From positions 1 to 64,000 of the forward strand of contig JBGPYB010000001.1 of the NCBI GenBank assembly GCA_041493035.1: a stretch of 64,000 nt of DNA, given 5' to 3'. This DNA comes from JBGPYB01 sp041493035 (GTDB lineage: Bacteria; Acidobacteriota; Vicinamibacteria; Fen-336). The translations under genes and the position numbers were made by a program. This document shows positions 46,446 through 54,531 of the stretch, one piece after another (within the stretch, counting starts at the first letter, position 1; every line of letters starts with the position of its first letter). The notes below the pieces were generated by a model. It ran no database searches. It worked only from the letters and a program-made list of their open reading frames with translations, and was not told the DNA's origin.

Positions 46446-48773
46446 ATGGCACAAGAAGAGAAGGCCAAGGAACCCGCCGTCACCTTTATCGCCAAGGCCG
46501 GTCTCATTGCCGACCCGAAGTCCATGGAGATCCACGCCGGCGTCGGCGACGTCAAGCCCTGGGATGCCGACAGCTGGCCTCGGTTCGAGCAGATGGGCAA
46601 GCCCCGCCCGCGGGTCGAGGGGCCCCTCAAGGTCACGGGCCGCGCCAGGTACACCTACGACGTGAGGCTGCCGGGCATGCTCTACGGCCGGATGGTCGGC
46701 GCGGAAGTCCCGGCCGGCGAAATTCTCTCGATCGACACCTCCAAGGCGGAGGTGCTGCCCGGCGTGAAAGCCGTCTGGACGACCGACTCGCGCACCGTCC
46801 GCTTCGCGGGGCAGGACGTGGCCGCTGTGGCCGCGGTCTCGCCCGAGATCGCCATGGACGCCGCCCGGCTCGTGAAGGTCGCCTACAAGGAGAGGCCGTT
46901 CACCCACGAGCTGCGCGCGGCGATGGAAGGCGATGCGCCGCTCGTCTACGACCTCGACAAGAGCCCGGTGGGACCGGGTGTCCCCCGCAAGGGCAACGTG
47001 TTCGGCCCCTCCCCAGGCCCGGCCGGGCGCGGCGACGTCGAGAAAGGCCTGGCCGAGGCCGAGGTGGTCCACGAGGGGACCTACTACTGCCCGGTGCACA
47101 CCCACTCCTGCCTCGAGACCCACGGCGTCGTGGCCTCGTGGGAGGGCGACCAGCTCACCGTTCACGCCTCGACCCAGGGGCTCTTCGCGGTGCGCGAGGG
47201 CATCGCCGAAGCGCTCGGGATCGACCGCAAGAACGTGCGGGTGCTCTGCGAGCACATGGGCGGCGGCTTCGGCAGCAAGCTCGGCCCCTCCGCGACCGGC
47301 AGCGCCTTCGCCATGGTCGCTTGCCGGCTCGCGAAGAGGGCCGGGGCGCCGGTCAAGCTGATGCTCGACCGGAAGCAGGAGCAGCTGTGCACGGGCAACG
47401 CCCCGAGCGCTCTCATGACCGTCAAGGTGGGCGCGAAGAAGGACGGGACCATCACCGCCGTGCACTACATCTCCTACGGTTCGGCCGGCGTCGCGGGCGG
47501 GGCGGGGACGGCGGGTCCGGCCGGCTCGCTCCACGGCAAGAACCCGAACCTGAAGGTCGAGGGGTACGACGTCTTCACGAATGCGGGCCCGGCGGCGCCG
47601 CTGCGCGCCCCCGGCCACTCGCAGGGGGCCTTCGGCATCGAATCGGCGGTGGACGAGCTGGCCGACAAGCTCGGGATGGACCCCCTCGAGCTACGGAAGA
47701 AGAACGAGGCAAGTCCCGTCCGCCTGGCCGAGTACGACCCCGGCGCCAAGGAGATCGGCTGGGAGCGCCGCAACAAGAAGGCCGGCGACATGTCCTCCGG
47801 AGGCCTCGGCCCCGCGCGGGGCGCGAAGAAGCGCGGCATCGGCATGGCCAACGGGAACTGGTACGTGTTCGCGTCCCAGAACTCGAACGCCCAGGTGAGG
47901 GTCCACCGCGACGGCTCGGTGGAGGTCGTCACCGGTTGTCAGGACATCGGCACTGGCTACCGCACCGCGATGATGGTGGTGGCGGCCGAGGAGCTCGGCA
48001 TAGCACCCGCGGACGTCACCATGCGCCTGGGCGACACGCAGTTCCCCGAGGGGCCCTCCTCCGGCGGCAGCGTGACCACCAACTCGATGGCTCCGGTCGT
48101 CCGGCTCGCCGCGCACGAGGCCCGCACCAAGCTGTTCGCCCTCGCCGCGCCACTCCTCGGCGTGATGACCGAGGATCTCGACGCCGCGAACGGGAAGATC
48201 TTCGTGGCGAAGGACCCGACCAAGTCCGTCACTTTCAAGCAGGCCGCGGCGAAGATGTCGGGCGAGACGATCGACTGCCTGGCGAAGCGCAGCAAGCAGT
48301 ACGAGACCTTCCGGGGCGACCTCGCGGGCACCCAGTTCGCCGAGGTCGAGGTGGACACCGAGACCGGCGAGGTGCGGGTCGTCAAAATGGTGTCGGTGAA
48401 CGACTGCGGGTTCCCGGTGAACCCTCTCACCGTGGAGAGCCAGGTCATCGGAGCGATGATCCAGGGCGCGTCGTGGGCGCTCCTCGAGAACCGCATCCTC
48501 GACCGCAACATGGGCACGATGGTGAACCCCAACCTCGAGTGGTACAAGATCCTCGGCCCCGCCGACATGTTCGAGGCGAAGTCGATCCTCATCCCCGTCG
48601 CCAACCTCGGCAACAACACCTCGGTCGCCGGCATCGGCGAGCCGCCGATCGTGCCCACCCTCGCGGCGATCGCGAACGCCGTCCACAACGCGATCGGCGT
48701 CCGCATCCGCGAGCTGCCCATCACCCCCGACCGGGTCCTCGCCGCCTTGGCCGAAGCGAGGAGGAGGGCCTAG
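46446..48773 (+). CDS. Xanthine dehydrogenase-family molybdopterin-binding subunit
   Basis: This 775-residue catalytic subunit hydroxylates an aldehyde or N-heterocycle. An N-terminal a/b hammerhead domain (PRPRVEGPLKVTGRARYTYDV) is followed by the Mo-cofactor region: EHMGGGFGSKLG near residue 272, STQGLFAVREGIAEALG, GCQDIGTGYRTAMMVVAAEELG, and the catalytic Glu in GIGEPPIVPTLAAIANAV near residue 735. It has no export signal of its own and would travel with the Tat-carrying small subunit. It begins 3 nt after the preceding stop. The substrate cannot be told from sequence. Confidence 0.94.
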   Translation: MAQEEKAKEPAVTFIAKAGLIADPKSMEIHAGVGDVKPWDADSWPRFEQMGKPRPRVEGPLKVTGRARYTYDVRLPGMLYGRMVGAEVPAGEILSIDTSKAEVLPGVKAVWTTDSRTVRFAGQDVAAVAAVSPEIAMDAARLVKVAYKERPFTHELRAAMEGDAPLVYDLDKSPVGPGVPRKGNVFGPSPGPAGRGDVEKGLAEAEVVHEGTYYCPVHTHSCLETHGVVASWEGDQLTVHASTQGLFAVREGIAEALGIDRKNVRVLCEHMGGGFGSKLGPSATGSAFAMVACRLAKRAGAPVKLMLDRKQEQLCTGNAPSALMTVKVGAKKDGTITAVHYISYGSAGVAGGAGTAGPAGSLHGKNPNLKVEGYDVFTNAGPAAPLRAPGHSQGAFGIESAVDELADKLGMDPLELRKKNEASPVRLAEYDPGAKEIGWERRNKKAGDMSSGGLGPARGAKKRGIGMANGNWYVFASQNSNAQVRVHRDGSVEVVTGCQDIGTGYRTAMMVVAAEELGIAPADVTMRLGDTQFPEGPSSGGSVTTNSMAPVVRLAAHEARTKLFALAAPLLGVMTEDLDAANGKIFVAKDPTKSVTFKQAAAKMSGETIDCLAKRSKQYETFRGDLAGTQFAEVEVDTETGEVRVVKMVSVNDCGFPVNPLTVESQVIGAMIQGASWALLENRILDRNMGTMVNPNLEWYKILGPADMFEAKSILIPVANLGNNTSVAGIGEPPIVPTLAAIANAVHNAIGVRIRELPITPDRVLAALAEARRRA

Positions 48774-48775
48774 CC

Positions 48776-49747
48776 ATGAACCGCTTCGAGCTTGCCCGCG
48801 CCACGAGCGCCGCCCAGGCCCGTGAGCTTCTCGCCGAGAAGGCGGGCAGCGTCTTCAAGGCGGGCGGCATCGACCTCGTCGATCACCTGAAGGAGTACCT
48901 CATCGAGCCGCCGCGGGTCGTGGACCTGAAGACGATCCCCGGCCTCGACCGGATCGTCGTCGACTCCGACGGCTCGCTCCGCATCGGCACCCTCGCGACG
49001 CTCGCCAAGGTGGCGGCGCACGAGGGGATCCGCAAGACCCACCCCGCTCTCGCGCGCGCGTGCGGAGTGGCCGCCTCGCCCCAGGTGAGGAATGTGGCGA
49101 CGATCGGCGGCAACGTTCTGCAGCGCCCGCGGTGCTGGTACTACCGCCTCGAGTCGTACAGGTGCCAGAAGAAGGGCGGCGACGTCTGCTTCGCGGTGGC
49201 CGGCGAGAACCGCTACCACGTGATTTTCGGCGGCGGGCCCGTCTATGCCCCGCACCCGTCGAACGCGGCGGTGCCGCTCTTGGCCTACGGGGCTTCGTTC
49301 GTCCTCGACGGGCCCAAGGGCGCGCGCACGGTGCCGGCGGGAGAGTTCTTCGTTCTGCCCGCCAACGACCCGACGCGCGAGAACGTGCTCCAGCCGGGCG
49401 AGGTGCTGCTCGAGCTCCGCGTCCCCGCGACGAAGGGCGGGAAGTCGGCCTACTACGAGGTGCGTGAGCGCGCGGACTTCGACTGGCCCCTGGTCTCCGC
49501 CGCCATCGCGGTCAAGACCGAGGGCGGGATCGTGAGGGAAGCCCGTGTCGTCCTCGGCCAGGTGGCCACGATCCCGTGGCGCTCGGCCGCGGCCGAGAAG
49601 GCCCTCGTGGGCAAGCCCGTCGGCGCCGCGAGCGCCGAGGCCGCGGGCAAGGCCGCGGTCGAGGGGGCCGAGCCGATGACCGACAACTCCTACAAGGTCG
49701 ACCTGGTGACGACGCTCGTGCGCCGCACGGTCGCGTCTCTCGCGTGA
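48776..49747 (+). CDS. Xanthine dehydrogenase-family FAD-binding subunit
   Basis: This 323-residue flavin subunit is the third component of the molybdenum hydroxylase. FAD-binding segments are VFKAGGIDLVDHLKE near residue 23 and SPQVRNVATIGGNV near 101. An Fe-S-like insert with QRPRCWYYR and YRCQKKGGDVC (about 115-140) is shared with PaoB and 4-hydroxybenzoyl-CoA reductase, where it holds a [4Fe-4S] cluster. The ATG at 48776 follows the previous stop by 2 nt. A longer open frame starting at 46115 in the same phase is antiframe to the Mo subunit and was not used. Confidence 0.93.
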   Translation: MNRFELARATSAAQARELLAEKAGSVFKAGGIDLVDHLKEYLIEPPRVVDLKTIPGLDRIVVDSDGSLRIGTLATLAKVAAHEGIRKTHPALARACGVAASPQVRNVATIGGNVLQRPRCWYYRLESYRCQKKGGDVCFAVAGENRYHVIFGGGPVYAPHPSNAAVPLLAYGASFVLDGPKGARTVPAGEFFVLPANDPTRENVLQPGEVLLELRVPATKGGKSAYYEVRERADFDWPLVSAAIAVKTEGGIVREARVVLGQVATIPWRSAAAEKALVGKPVGAASAEAAGKAAVEGAEPMTDNSYKVDLVTTLVRRTVASLA

Positions 49748-49755
49748 GGACCGCC

Positions 49756-49968
49756 ATGGAAAACCGCGAACTCGCCTCCATCCCGGTCTGCCGCCGGCTG
49801 CGGACCCGGATGTACTACGTGGTCGGGCGCGACCACGTGGACTTGCGCGTCTCCTCGCCCAACGCCCAGTATTGGTGCTCGCGCACGACCACGGTCATGG
49901 GGCCGGACGAGGTACCCTGCAACCCGGAGACGTGCCAGCCGCAGCGGGGGTGCTTCGAGACGGAGTAG
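49756..49968 (+). CDS. Small cysteine-rich protein linked to the molybdenum hydroxylase operon
   Basis: This 70-residue protein of unknown function starts 8 nt after the FAD subunit. It reads MENRELASIP and carries five cysteines (C12, C41, C55, C60, C66), with a CNPETC pair near the end. No signal peptide or membrane helix is present. Its tight spacing suggests a metal-binding or assembly role for the oxidoreductase, which is inference. It converges with the YcaQ-like gene. Confidence 0.65.
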   Translation: MENRELASIPVCRRLRTRMYYVVGRDHVDLRVSSPNAQYWCSRTTTVMGPDEVPCNPETCQPQRGCFETE

Positions 49969-49977
49969 GTGTGCTGG

Positions 49978-50000
49978 AAAGAGCTGCCGCAGGCCTCTTT
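49978..50000. terminator. Weak candidate terminator between convergent genes
   Basis: A 6-bp stem AAAGAG/CTCTTT (49978-49983 with 49995-50000) around an 11-nt loop ends in TTTT. It falls between convergent stops and could work in both directions. The stem is short and AT-rich. Confidence 0.3.
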
Positions 50001-51284
50001 TCAGCGGCGGCCTTTCACCGCGCGCTTGAGGGCTGGGCCCAGCGCCACCGGTGTCACGCGTCCCACGGTGACGTCTTCGGCGCCGACGAACGCCGCCAGC
50101 GATCTGAGCGCCTCGCCGACGCCCGCGAGGGCGGCGCCCTGGTCCACGGCTTCCCAGGAGGCGGCGGGAGGGGCGGCCCCCTTCGCGAACCAGGGCTCGA
50201 AGTGGACCGCCTTCACCTCCAGCCGCTTCTCGGCGCGGTGGGTCTTGGGATCGAGGCGGCCGATGAGCTGGCCGTCGTGGAACATCGGCAGCGAGTAGTA
50301 GCCGTGCACCCGCTTGGGACCGGGCGTGTAGACCTCGAGGGTGTAGTCGTAGCCAAACAGCTGGCGCGTGCGTTCGCGATGCCAGAGGAACGAATCGAAG
50401 GGCGAAAGGAGCGTGGTGCCCGTGGCAGCTCGGCGCTTTCGATGGGCCGCGGCCAGAGCGGGCAGGTCCTCGGCGAGAGCCAGCCAAAGGCCGCGCGCAC
50501 CTCTGACCTCGACTTCGACGATCTCGCCCGAACCCAGCGCCGCGCACAGGGCGTGGCGCCTTTCGCTCGCGGCGGTGCGCGGATAGGTGAGGTACATGCG
50601 CAGGTCGCTTTCGCTCGCGGCTCCCATGGCGCGGAGCGACTGCCGCAGGTGCCACCGGCGGAACCCCGCAAGCGTGAGGGGCTCCCGGGCCAAGGCTTCG
50701 GGCATCATCCGCTCGGTGAGATCGAAGCGCTTCTGGAAGTGCCTGCGCGAATGGACCAAGGTGCGGCCGCTCATCCAGAGGAAGTCGAGCGCGTGCGCGG
50801 CGGGCTTCCAGTTCCACCATCCCCCGGCCGAGCTGGGCGCTCGACGGTGCTCAAAGTCGGCGCCGCCCATCGGGCCGTTGGTGGTGATCGCCTCCTCGAC
50901 CGCCCGCAAGACGGCGCGGTTCTTCTTGAGCCACTTGCCCCAGGCTCGACTACGGAGCGAGTAGTCGAGCATCACCCGTCGCCAGGCCGGGAAGTGCGAG
51001 GCGGGCACCAGGCAGGCGGCGTGGGCCCAGTACTCGAACAGCAACCGCCGGCGGTAGGCGATCCGCTCGACCGTCCGGCGCTCGTACGGCCCGAAGCGGC
51101 TCCACAGGGTGAGGTGGTGGCCGCGCTCGACCACGTTGATCGAATCGAGCTGAAGGCCCCCTACATCCTCCACAAAGGCCAAGAGCGACCGGGCGGTGAG
51201 GCGCCGGGTCCTCGGCCGGGCGAGGTGCTGGCGGGCTATGAACAGCGCGGCGACGGCGCGTTGACTGAAGACCGGCGGGGCCAT
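50001..51284 (-). CDS. YcaQ/AZL-family crosslink-repair DNA glycosylase
   Basis: This 427-residue protein of the winged-helix HTH_42 superfamily includes E. coli YcaQ and Streptomyces AlkZ, which unhook interstrand DNA crosslinks. The catalytic QxD motif is present as GGLQLDSIN (Gln45, Asp47). Three tandem winged-helix units are expected. TTLLSPFDSFLWHRERTRQLFGYDYTLEVYTP and RVHGYYSLPMFHDGQLIGRLDPKTHR near residues 290-360 are strongly conserved in the family. It stands alone, next to the Tat oxidoreductase gene in divergent orientation. Confidence 0.9.
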   Translation of the reverse strand: MAPPVFSQRAVAALFIARQHLARPRTRRLTARSLLAFVEDVGGLQLDSINVVERGHHLTLWSRFGPYERRTVERIAYRRRLLFEYWAHAACLVPASHFPAWRRVMLDYSLRSRAWGKWLKKNRAVLRAVEEAITTNGPMGGADFEHRRAPSSAGGWWNWKPAAHALDFLWMSGRTLVHSRRHFQKRFDLTERMMPEALAREPLTLAGFRRWHLRQSLRAMGAASESDLRMYLTYPRTAASERRHALCAALGSGEIVEVEVRGARGLWLALAEDLPALAAAHRKRRAATGTTLLSPFDSFLWHRERTRQLFGYDYTLEVYTPGPKRVHGYYSLPMFHDGQLIGRLDPKTHRAEKRLEVKAVHFEPWFAKGAAPPAASWEAVDQGAALAGVGEALRSLAAFVGAEDVTVGRVTPVALGPALKRAVKGRR

Positions 51285-51435
51285 GGGTCGGGGGCTCGGG
51301 TTGGACCTCGCGCAATCCTAACCCCTGGAGCCGCAAACCCGAGATCGTGCGCGATCGCCCGCGGTCGGGCTGGCCAGGCCACCCCGAGCATTGACGCCCC
51401 GCGTCGGAAGGCCGTAGGCTCGCGCCCGAGTGTTT

Positions 51436-51459
51436 CTCTTTTGACACGACGTCAAAGAG
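51436..51459. promoter_or_regulatory. Inverted repeat containing a TTGACA box upstream of the Tat oxidoreductase
   Basis: CTCTTTTGAC at 51436-51445 pairs, with one bulge, with GTCAAAGAG at 51451-51459 around a 5-nt loop. A TTGACA at 51441-51446 lies inside it. A weak -10 (TACTCT at 51465-51470) follows. The arrangement would let a repressor cover the -35 box. Confidence 0.35.
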
Positions 51460-51537
51460 GCGGCTACTCTGCCGCCGCACGCCTGCAAGAGACGGACGAA
51501 CCAAGCGGAATCGCGGCGAACCGTCCAGGAGAACTCG

Positions 51538-52941
51538 ATGAAACGCTCCGGCAATTCTGACCCCAATACCAATGCCTCGGTTCCCCGGAGGAGCTTCCTG
51601 GCGAGCGCGGCCACCGTCGCGGCCGGATTCACTATCGTCCCGCGACACGTCCTGGGCGGCCAGGACACGCCGGCCCCAAGTGACAAGCTCAACATTGCGG
51701 CCGTCGGCGTCGGCGGAATGGGAAAGACGAACCTCGGCAAGTGCGAGGCCGAGAACATCGTCGCTCTGTGCGACGTCGACTTCGCCTTGGCCGACCCGGT
51801 CTTCAAGAAGTACCCAAACGCCCAGACGTACAAAGACTTTCGCGTCATGCTGGACGAGCAGAAGGACATCGACGCGGTCATCGTTGCGACACCCGATCAC
51901 ACCCACGCCGTGATCGCCATGGCCGTCATGGAACGAAAGAAGCACGTCTACGTGCAGAAGCCGTTGACCCATTCCGTCTACGAAGCCCGCCTCCTGACCG
52001 AGACCGCCCGCAAATGCGGGGTCGCGACCCAGATGGGTAACCAGGGGCATTCGGGAGAAGGCATCCGCCTTCTGTGCGAATGGGTGTGGGACGGCGCCAT
52101 CGGCCCCATCCGTGAGGCGCACGCCTGGACCAACCGGCCGGTGTGGCCTTCGGGCAGCGAGGTGGACAGGCCCGGGGACACTCCCCCGATTCCTCCCGGC
52201 CTCGATTGGGACCTGTGGCTGGGCCCCGCCCACGCCCGCCCCTATCACCCCACCTATCACCCCGCCAAGTGGCGCGCCTGGTGGGATTTCGGGACCGGCT
52301 CGCTCGGAGACATGGCCTGCCACATCGTCGACCCGCTCTTCTGGGCACTGAAGCTCAAGTATCCGGTGAGCGTGGAGGCCAGCGTCTCGAAGTACTGGAA
52401 GGCCTTCTTCGAGGAAGCGCAACCGAAGAACGAGATGTTTCCCCGGTCCACCATCGTGCGCTTCAAGTTTCCGGCTCGGGAGGGGATGCCCGAGCTCGAT
52501 CTGACGTGGTGGGACGGGGGGCTGATGCCGGCGCGCCCCGCCGGGCTCGAACCGGGCCGTCGCATGGGCGACCTCGATGGCGGGATTCTGCTGATTGGGG
52601 ACAAGGGCGCCATATCGGCCGGCTGCTACGGCGAGTCGCCGCGGCTCGTTCCGGAATCCAGGATGAAGGAGTACAAGCGACCTCGCAAGACGCTGGAACG
52701 GATCCCGGAGGGCTCCGACGGTCATGAAAAGGACTGGATTCGCGCCTGCAAAGGGGGCAAGCCCGCGAGCTCCAGCTTCGAGTATTCCGGCCCCTTGTCG
52801 GAAACGGTCCTGATGGGCAACTTGGCTGTGCGGTTCCCTGGCCGGGAGTTGTTCTGGAATGGCGAGGCCATGGAAGTGACCAACGACACGGAGGCAAACG
52901 CCTACGTCAGGCGGGAGTACCGGGAAGGTTGGCACCTATAG
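51538..52941 (+). CDS. Tat-exported Gfo/Idh/MocA-family oxidoreductase
   Basis: This 467-residue NAD(P)-dependent oxidoreductase acts on sugars or related polyols. A twin-arginine leader PRRSFLASAATVAAGF (Arg17-Arg18) is followed by a Rossmann fold with GVGGMG at 57-62. The EKP-type motif appears as YVQKPLTHS (about 139-147). The C-terminal domain has SLGDMACHIVDPLFWAL near residue 260. Exported members are common in Planctomycetes, Verrucomicrobia and Acidobacteriota; cofactor probably travels with the folded protein. AGGAGAA precedes the ATG. It converges with the lipoprotein gene. Confidence 0.93.
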   Translation: MKRSGNSDPNTNASVPRRSFLASAATVAAGFTIVPRHVLGGQDTPAPSDKLNIAAVGVGGMGKTNLGKCEAENIVALCDVDFALADPVFKKYPNAQTYKDFRVMLDEQKDIDAVIVATPDHTHAVIAMAVMERKKHVYVQKPLTHSVYEARLLTETARKCGVATQMGNQGHSGEGIRLLCEWVWDGAIGPIREAHAWTNRPVWPSGSEVDRPGDTPPIPPGLDWDLWLGPAHARPYHPTYHPAKWRAWWDFGTGSLGDMACHIVDPLFWALKLKYPVSVEASVSKYWKAFFEEAQPKNEMFPRSTIVRFKFPAREGMPELDLTWWDGGLMPARPAGLEPGRRMGDLDGGILLIGDKGAISAGCYGESPRLVPESRMKEYKRPRKTLERIPEGSDGHEKDWIRACKGGKPASSSFEYSGPLSETVLMGNLAVRFPGRELFWNGEAMEVTNDTEANAYVRREYREGWHL

Positions 52942-52959
52942 AAACCGATCGGCGGCTCC

Positions 52960-53535
52960 CTATCGCGAGACGTTGACTGAACGCTGCCAGTGACCCCGGC
53001 CATCCGGATCGCTGTCGACCCGGACGACAGACCCATCGGGTCCTCGCACGACCCGTCGGTCCCAGCGCCCCGCACCCGCGGTGTCGAACTCCTCGGCGAT
53101 GACCGCGCCGTCGAGCAGATCCTCGGCCCGCTCGGCCCGCCCGTCGCCGTCGTCGTCGTACTCGCGGCGGCTCACGCCGCCAAAGCCATCGGGGTACGAC
53201 CACATGTCCGGTGCGCCAGGAGTGCGCCTCGATGTCCCCAACTTGGCCAGTCTGCCGTCGGGGCCGTAGTACTCCCACCGGTCCACGACGCCGTCCTTGT
53301 TGGAGTCGATCTGCGCGCGGGCGGGAGCCCCGTTTGCCCCGAAGAACGTGACCACCTCGGCGCGCCCATCGCCGTCAGCATCGTAAGCGACGCGATCCAG
53401 GTGACCTTCACCGTCATACAGAGCCTGGAAGCGCCCTTTCTCCACGAGGTGGGGGCGTCCCTTCCGGGGCGGCGCGGGCACAACACCGCATCCCGGCAGC
53501 AGCGCGACGAGCAGGACGGCCGTTCGAAGGCGCAC
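52960..53535 (-). CDS. Lipoprotein with five acidic calcium-loop-like repeats
   Basis: This 191-residue predicted lipoprotein has the signal VRLRTAVLLVALLPGC, with the lipidated Cys at position 16. The GTG start at 53535 has AGGAG five bases before it; a TTG at 53586 would put 17 polar residues ahead of the signal. The mature part has five Asp/Gly-rich repeats about 20-25 residues apart, such as YDADGDGRAE, IDSNKDGVVDRWEYY and YDDDGDGRAER. They look like dockerin/EF-hand calcium loops or toxin-related RHS-like linkers. No function is assigned. Confidence 0.6.
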   Translation of the reverse strand: MRLRTAVLLVALLPGCGVVPAPPRKGRPHLVEKGRFQALYDGEGHLDRVAYDADGDGRAEVVTFFGANGAPARAQIDSNKDGVVDRWEYYGPDGRLAKLGTSRRTPGAPDMWSYPDGFGGVSRREYDDDGDGRAERAEDLLDGAVIAEEFDTAGAGRWDRRVVRGPDGSVVRVDSDPDGRGHWQRSVNVSR

Positions 53536-53634
53536 GCGACTCCTGGCCAGAAAGCGTTCCGCTAAACCCTTGGACCCTCTTGGCAATGCCGGTGGCTTCC
53601 GCTACCATTCTACTGGCTCCTTCCGAGCGCGGGG

Positions 53635-54507
53635 GTGTTATTGATCGTCAGGCGCTTCACGGCCGCCTGTCTGATAGGTTTTCTTTCGACGTCGCCGCTG
53701 CTGAGCGCTTCCCCTCTCTCCACGCTCCGTGGGTCGCTTCGTCTCGAAAACGGGAAGCCACCGACAGGTCTCGATCTTCGCCTGGTTCAACTCGACACCG
53801 GTCGTGTCGTGACGCCCCTCGTTGACGCCCACGGGGGTTTCGAGGTGGCCCTCGAGCCCGGCCTCTACGGCATCGACGTGGGCCGACGAGGCTACGAGAT
53901 CGTCGAAGGCCCCAGGGTAGTGTCCGCGGCCGCCGGTCAGATCGTCTCGGCAGCACTGCATGTTGCGCCGGCGGCGGCGGCGCCCCCGGTCGGACCCCGC
54001 ATCGCCCATGACGCGGTCGGCTGCATGGCGGCGAGGGAGAATCCCGAGATCGAGGCAGTGATCGAGCCGGCCTCGCTCGTGACGCGCCCCCGCGTCTATT
54101 TCAAGTCCTCGCGCGAGAACCGATTTCACTACGTCGAGATGCTTCCCGAGATCGGCCGCTTCGTCGCGTGCCTTCCCGAACCCAAGGCGGACGCGGGGCC
54201 CGTAACCTATTACGTTTCCGCTTTCGCCCAGGGCACCGAGAGCCGCACGGCGGACGTCGCGGCGGACGTCGTGACTCGCGCGTCCACGTGTCCGGAAGGC
54301 CGCCGCATGGCCTTGGCCTGTCCCTGCGCCGGCCCCGTCGCGGCGTACCTTCCCGGTGGCGTCCCCTCGGCGCCCGCGGGCTTCTCGGGCGCCCTCGGTG
54401 GAATCCCCGGGGCTACGACGACCGCCGCCGGGATTGTCATCGGTATCACGGCAATCGGGATCGGCATCATGATCTCCGACGCCGGACCGGCGAGCCCCAG
54501 CCGCTGA
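53635..54507 (+). CDS. Exported protein with carboxypeptidase-regulatory-like domain and C-terminal membrane helix
   Basis: This 290-residue protein has a signal peptide (residues 1-25). An N-terminal beta-sandwich like CarboxypepD_reg follows (LRGSLRLENGKPPTGLDLRLVQLDTGR and PGLYGIDVGRRGYEI). The second beta-rich domain (about 125-220) contains RENRFHYVEMLPEIGRF. A four-Cys stretch lies near 130 and 235-245 (CPEGRR, CPCAG). A hydrophobic C-terminal helix (AAGIVIGITAIGIGIMIS) ends the protein. The GTG 53635 start is chosen for the signal peptide. It precedes the O-antigen ligase gene by 24 nt and is probably an envelope accessory protein. Confidence 0.6.
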   Translation: MLLIVRRFTAACLIGFLSTSPLLSASPLSTLRGSLRLENGKPPTGLDLRLVQLDTGRVVTPLVDAHGGFEVALEPGLYGIDVGRRGYEIVEGPRVVSAAAGQIVSAALHVAPAAAAPPVGPRIAHDAVGCMAARENPEIEAVIEPASLVTRPRVYFKSSRENRFHYVEMLPEIGRFVACLPEPKADAGPVTYYVSAFAQGTESRTADVAADVVTRASTCPEGRRMALACPCAGPVAAYLPGGVPSAPAGFSGALGGIPGATTTAAGIVIGITAIGIGIMISDAGPASPSR

Positions 54508-54531
54508 GGCCACCACTCCCGCGGGGGTGTC

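Noticed and set aside
46115..48775. Very long plus-strand reading frame ahead of the FAD subunit
   Set aside because: Its first 880 codons are an Arg/Gly-rich shadow of the molybdenum subunit in another phase. Only 48776-49747 encodes a real protein.
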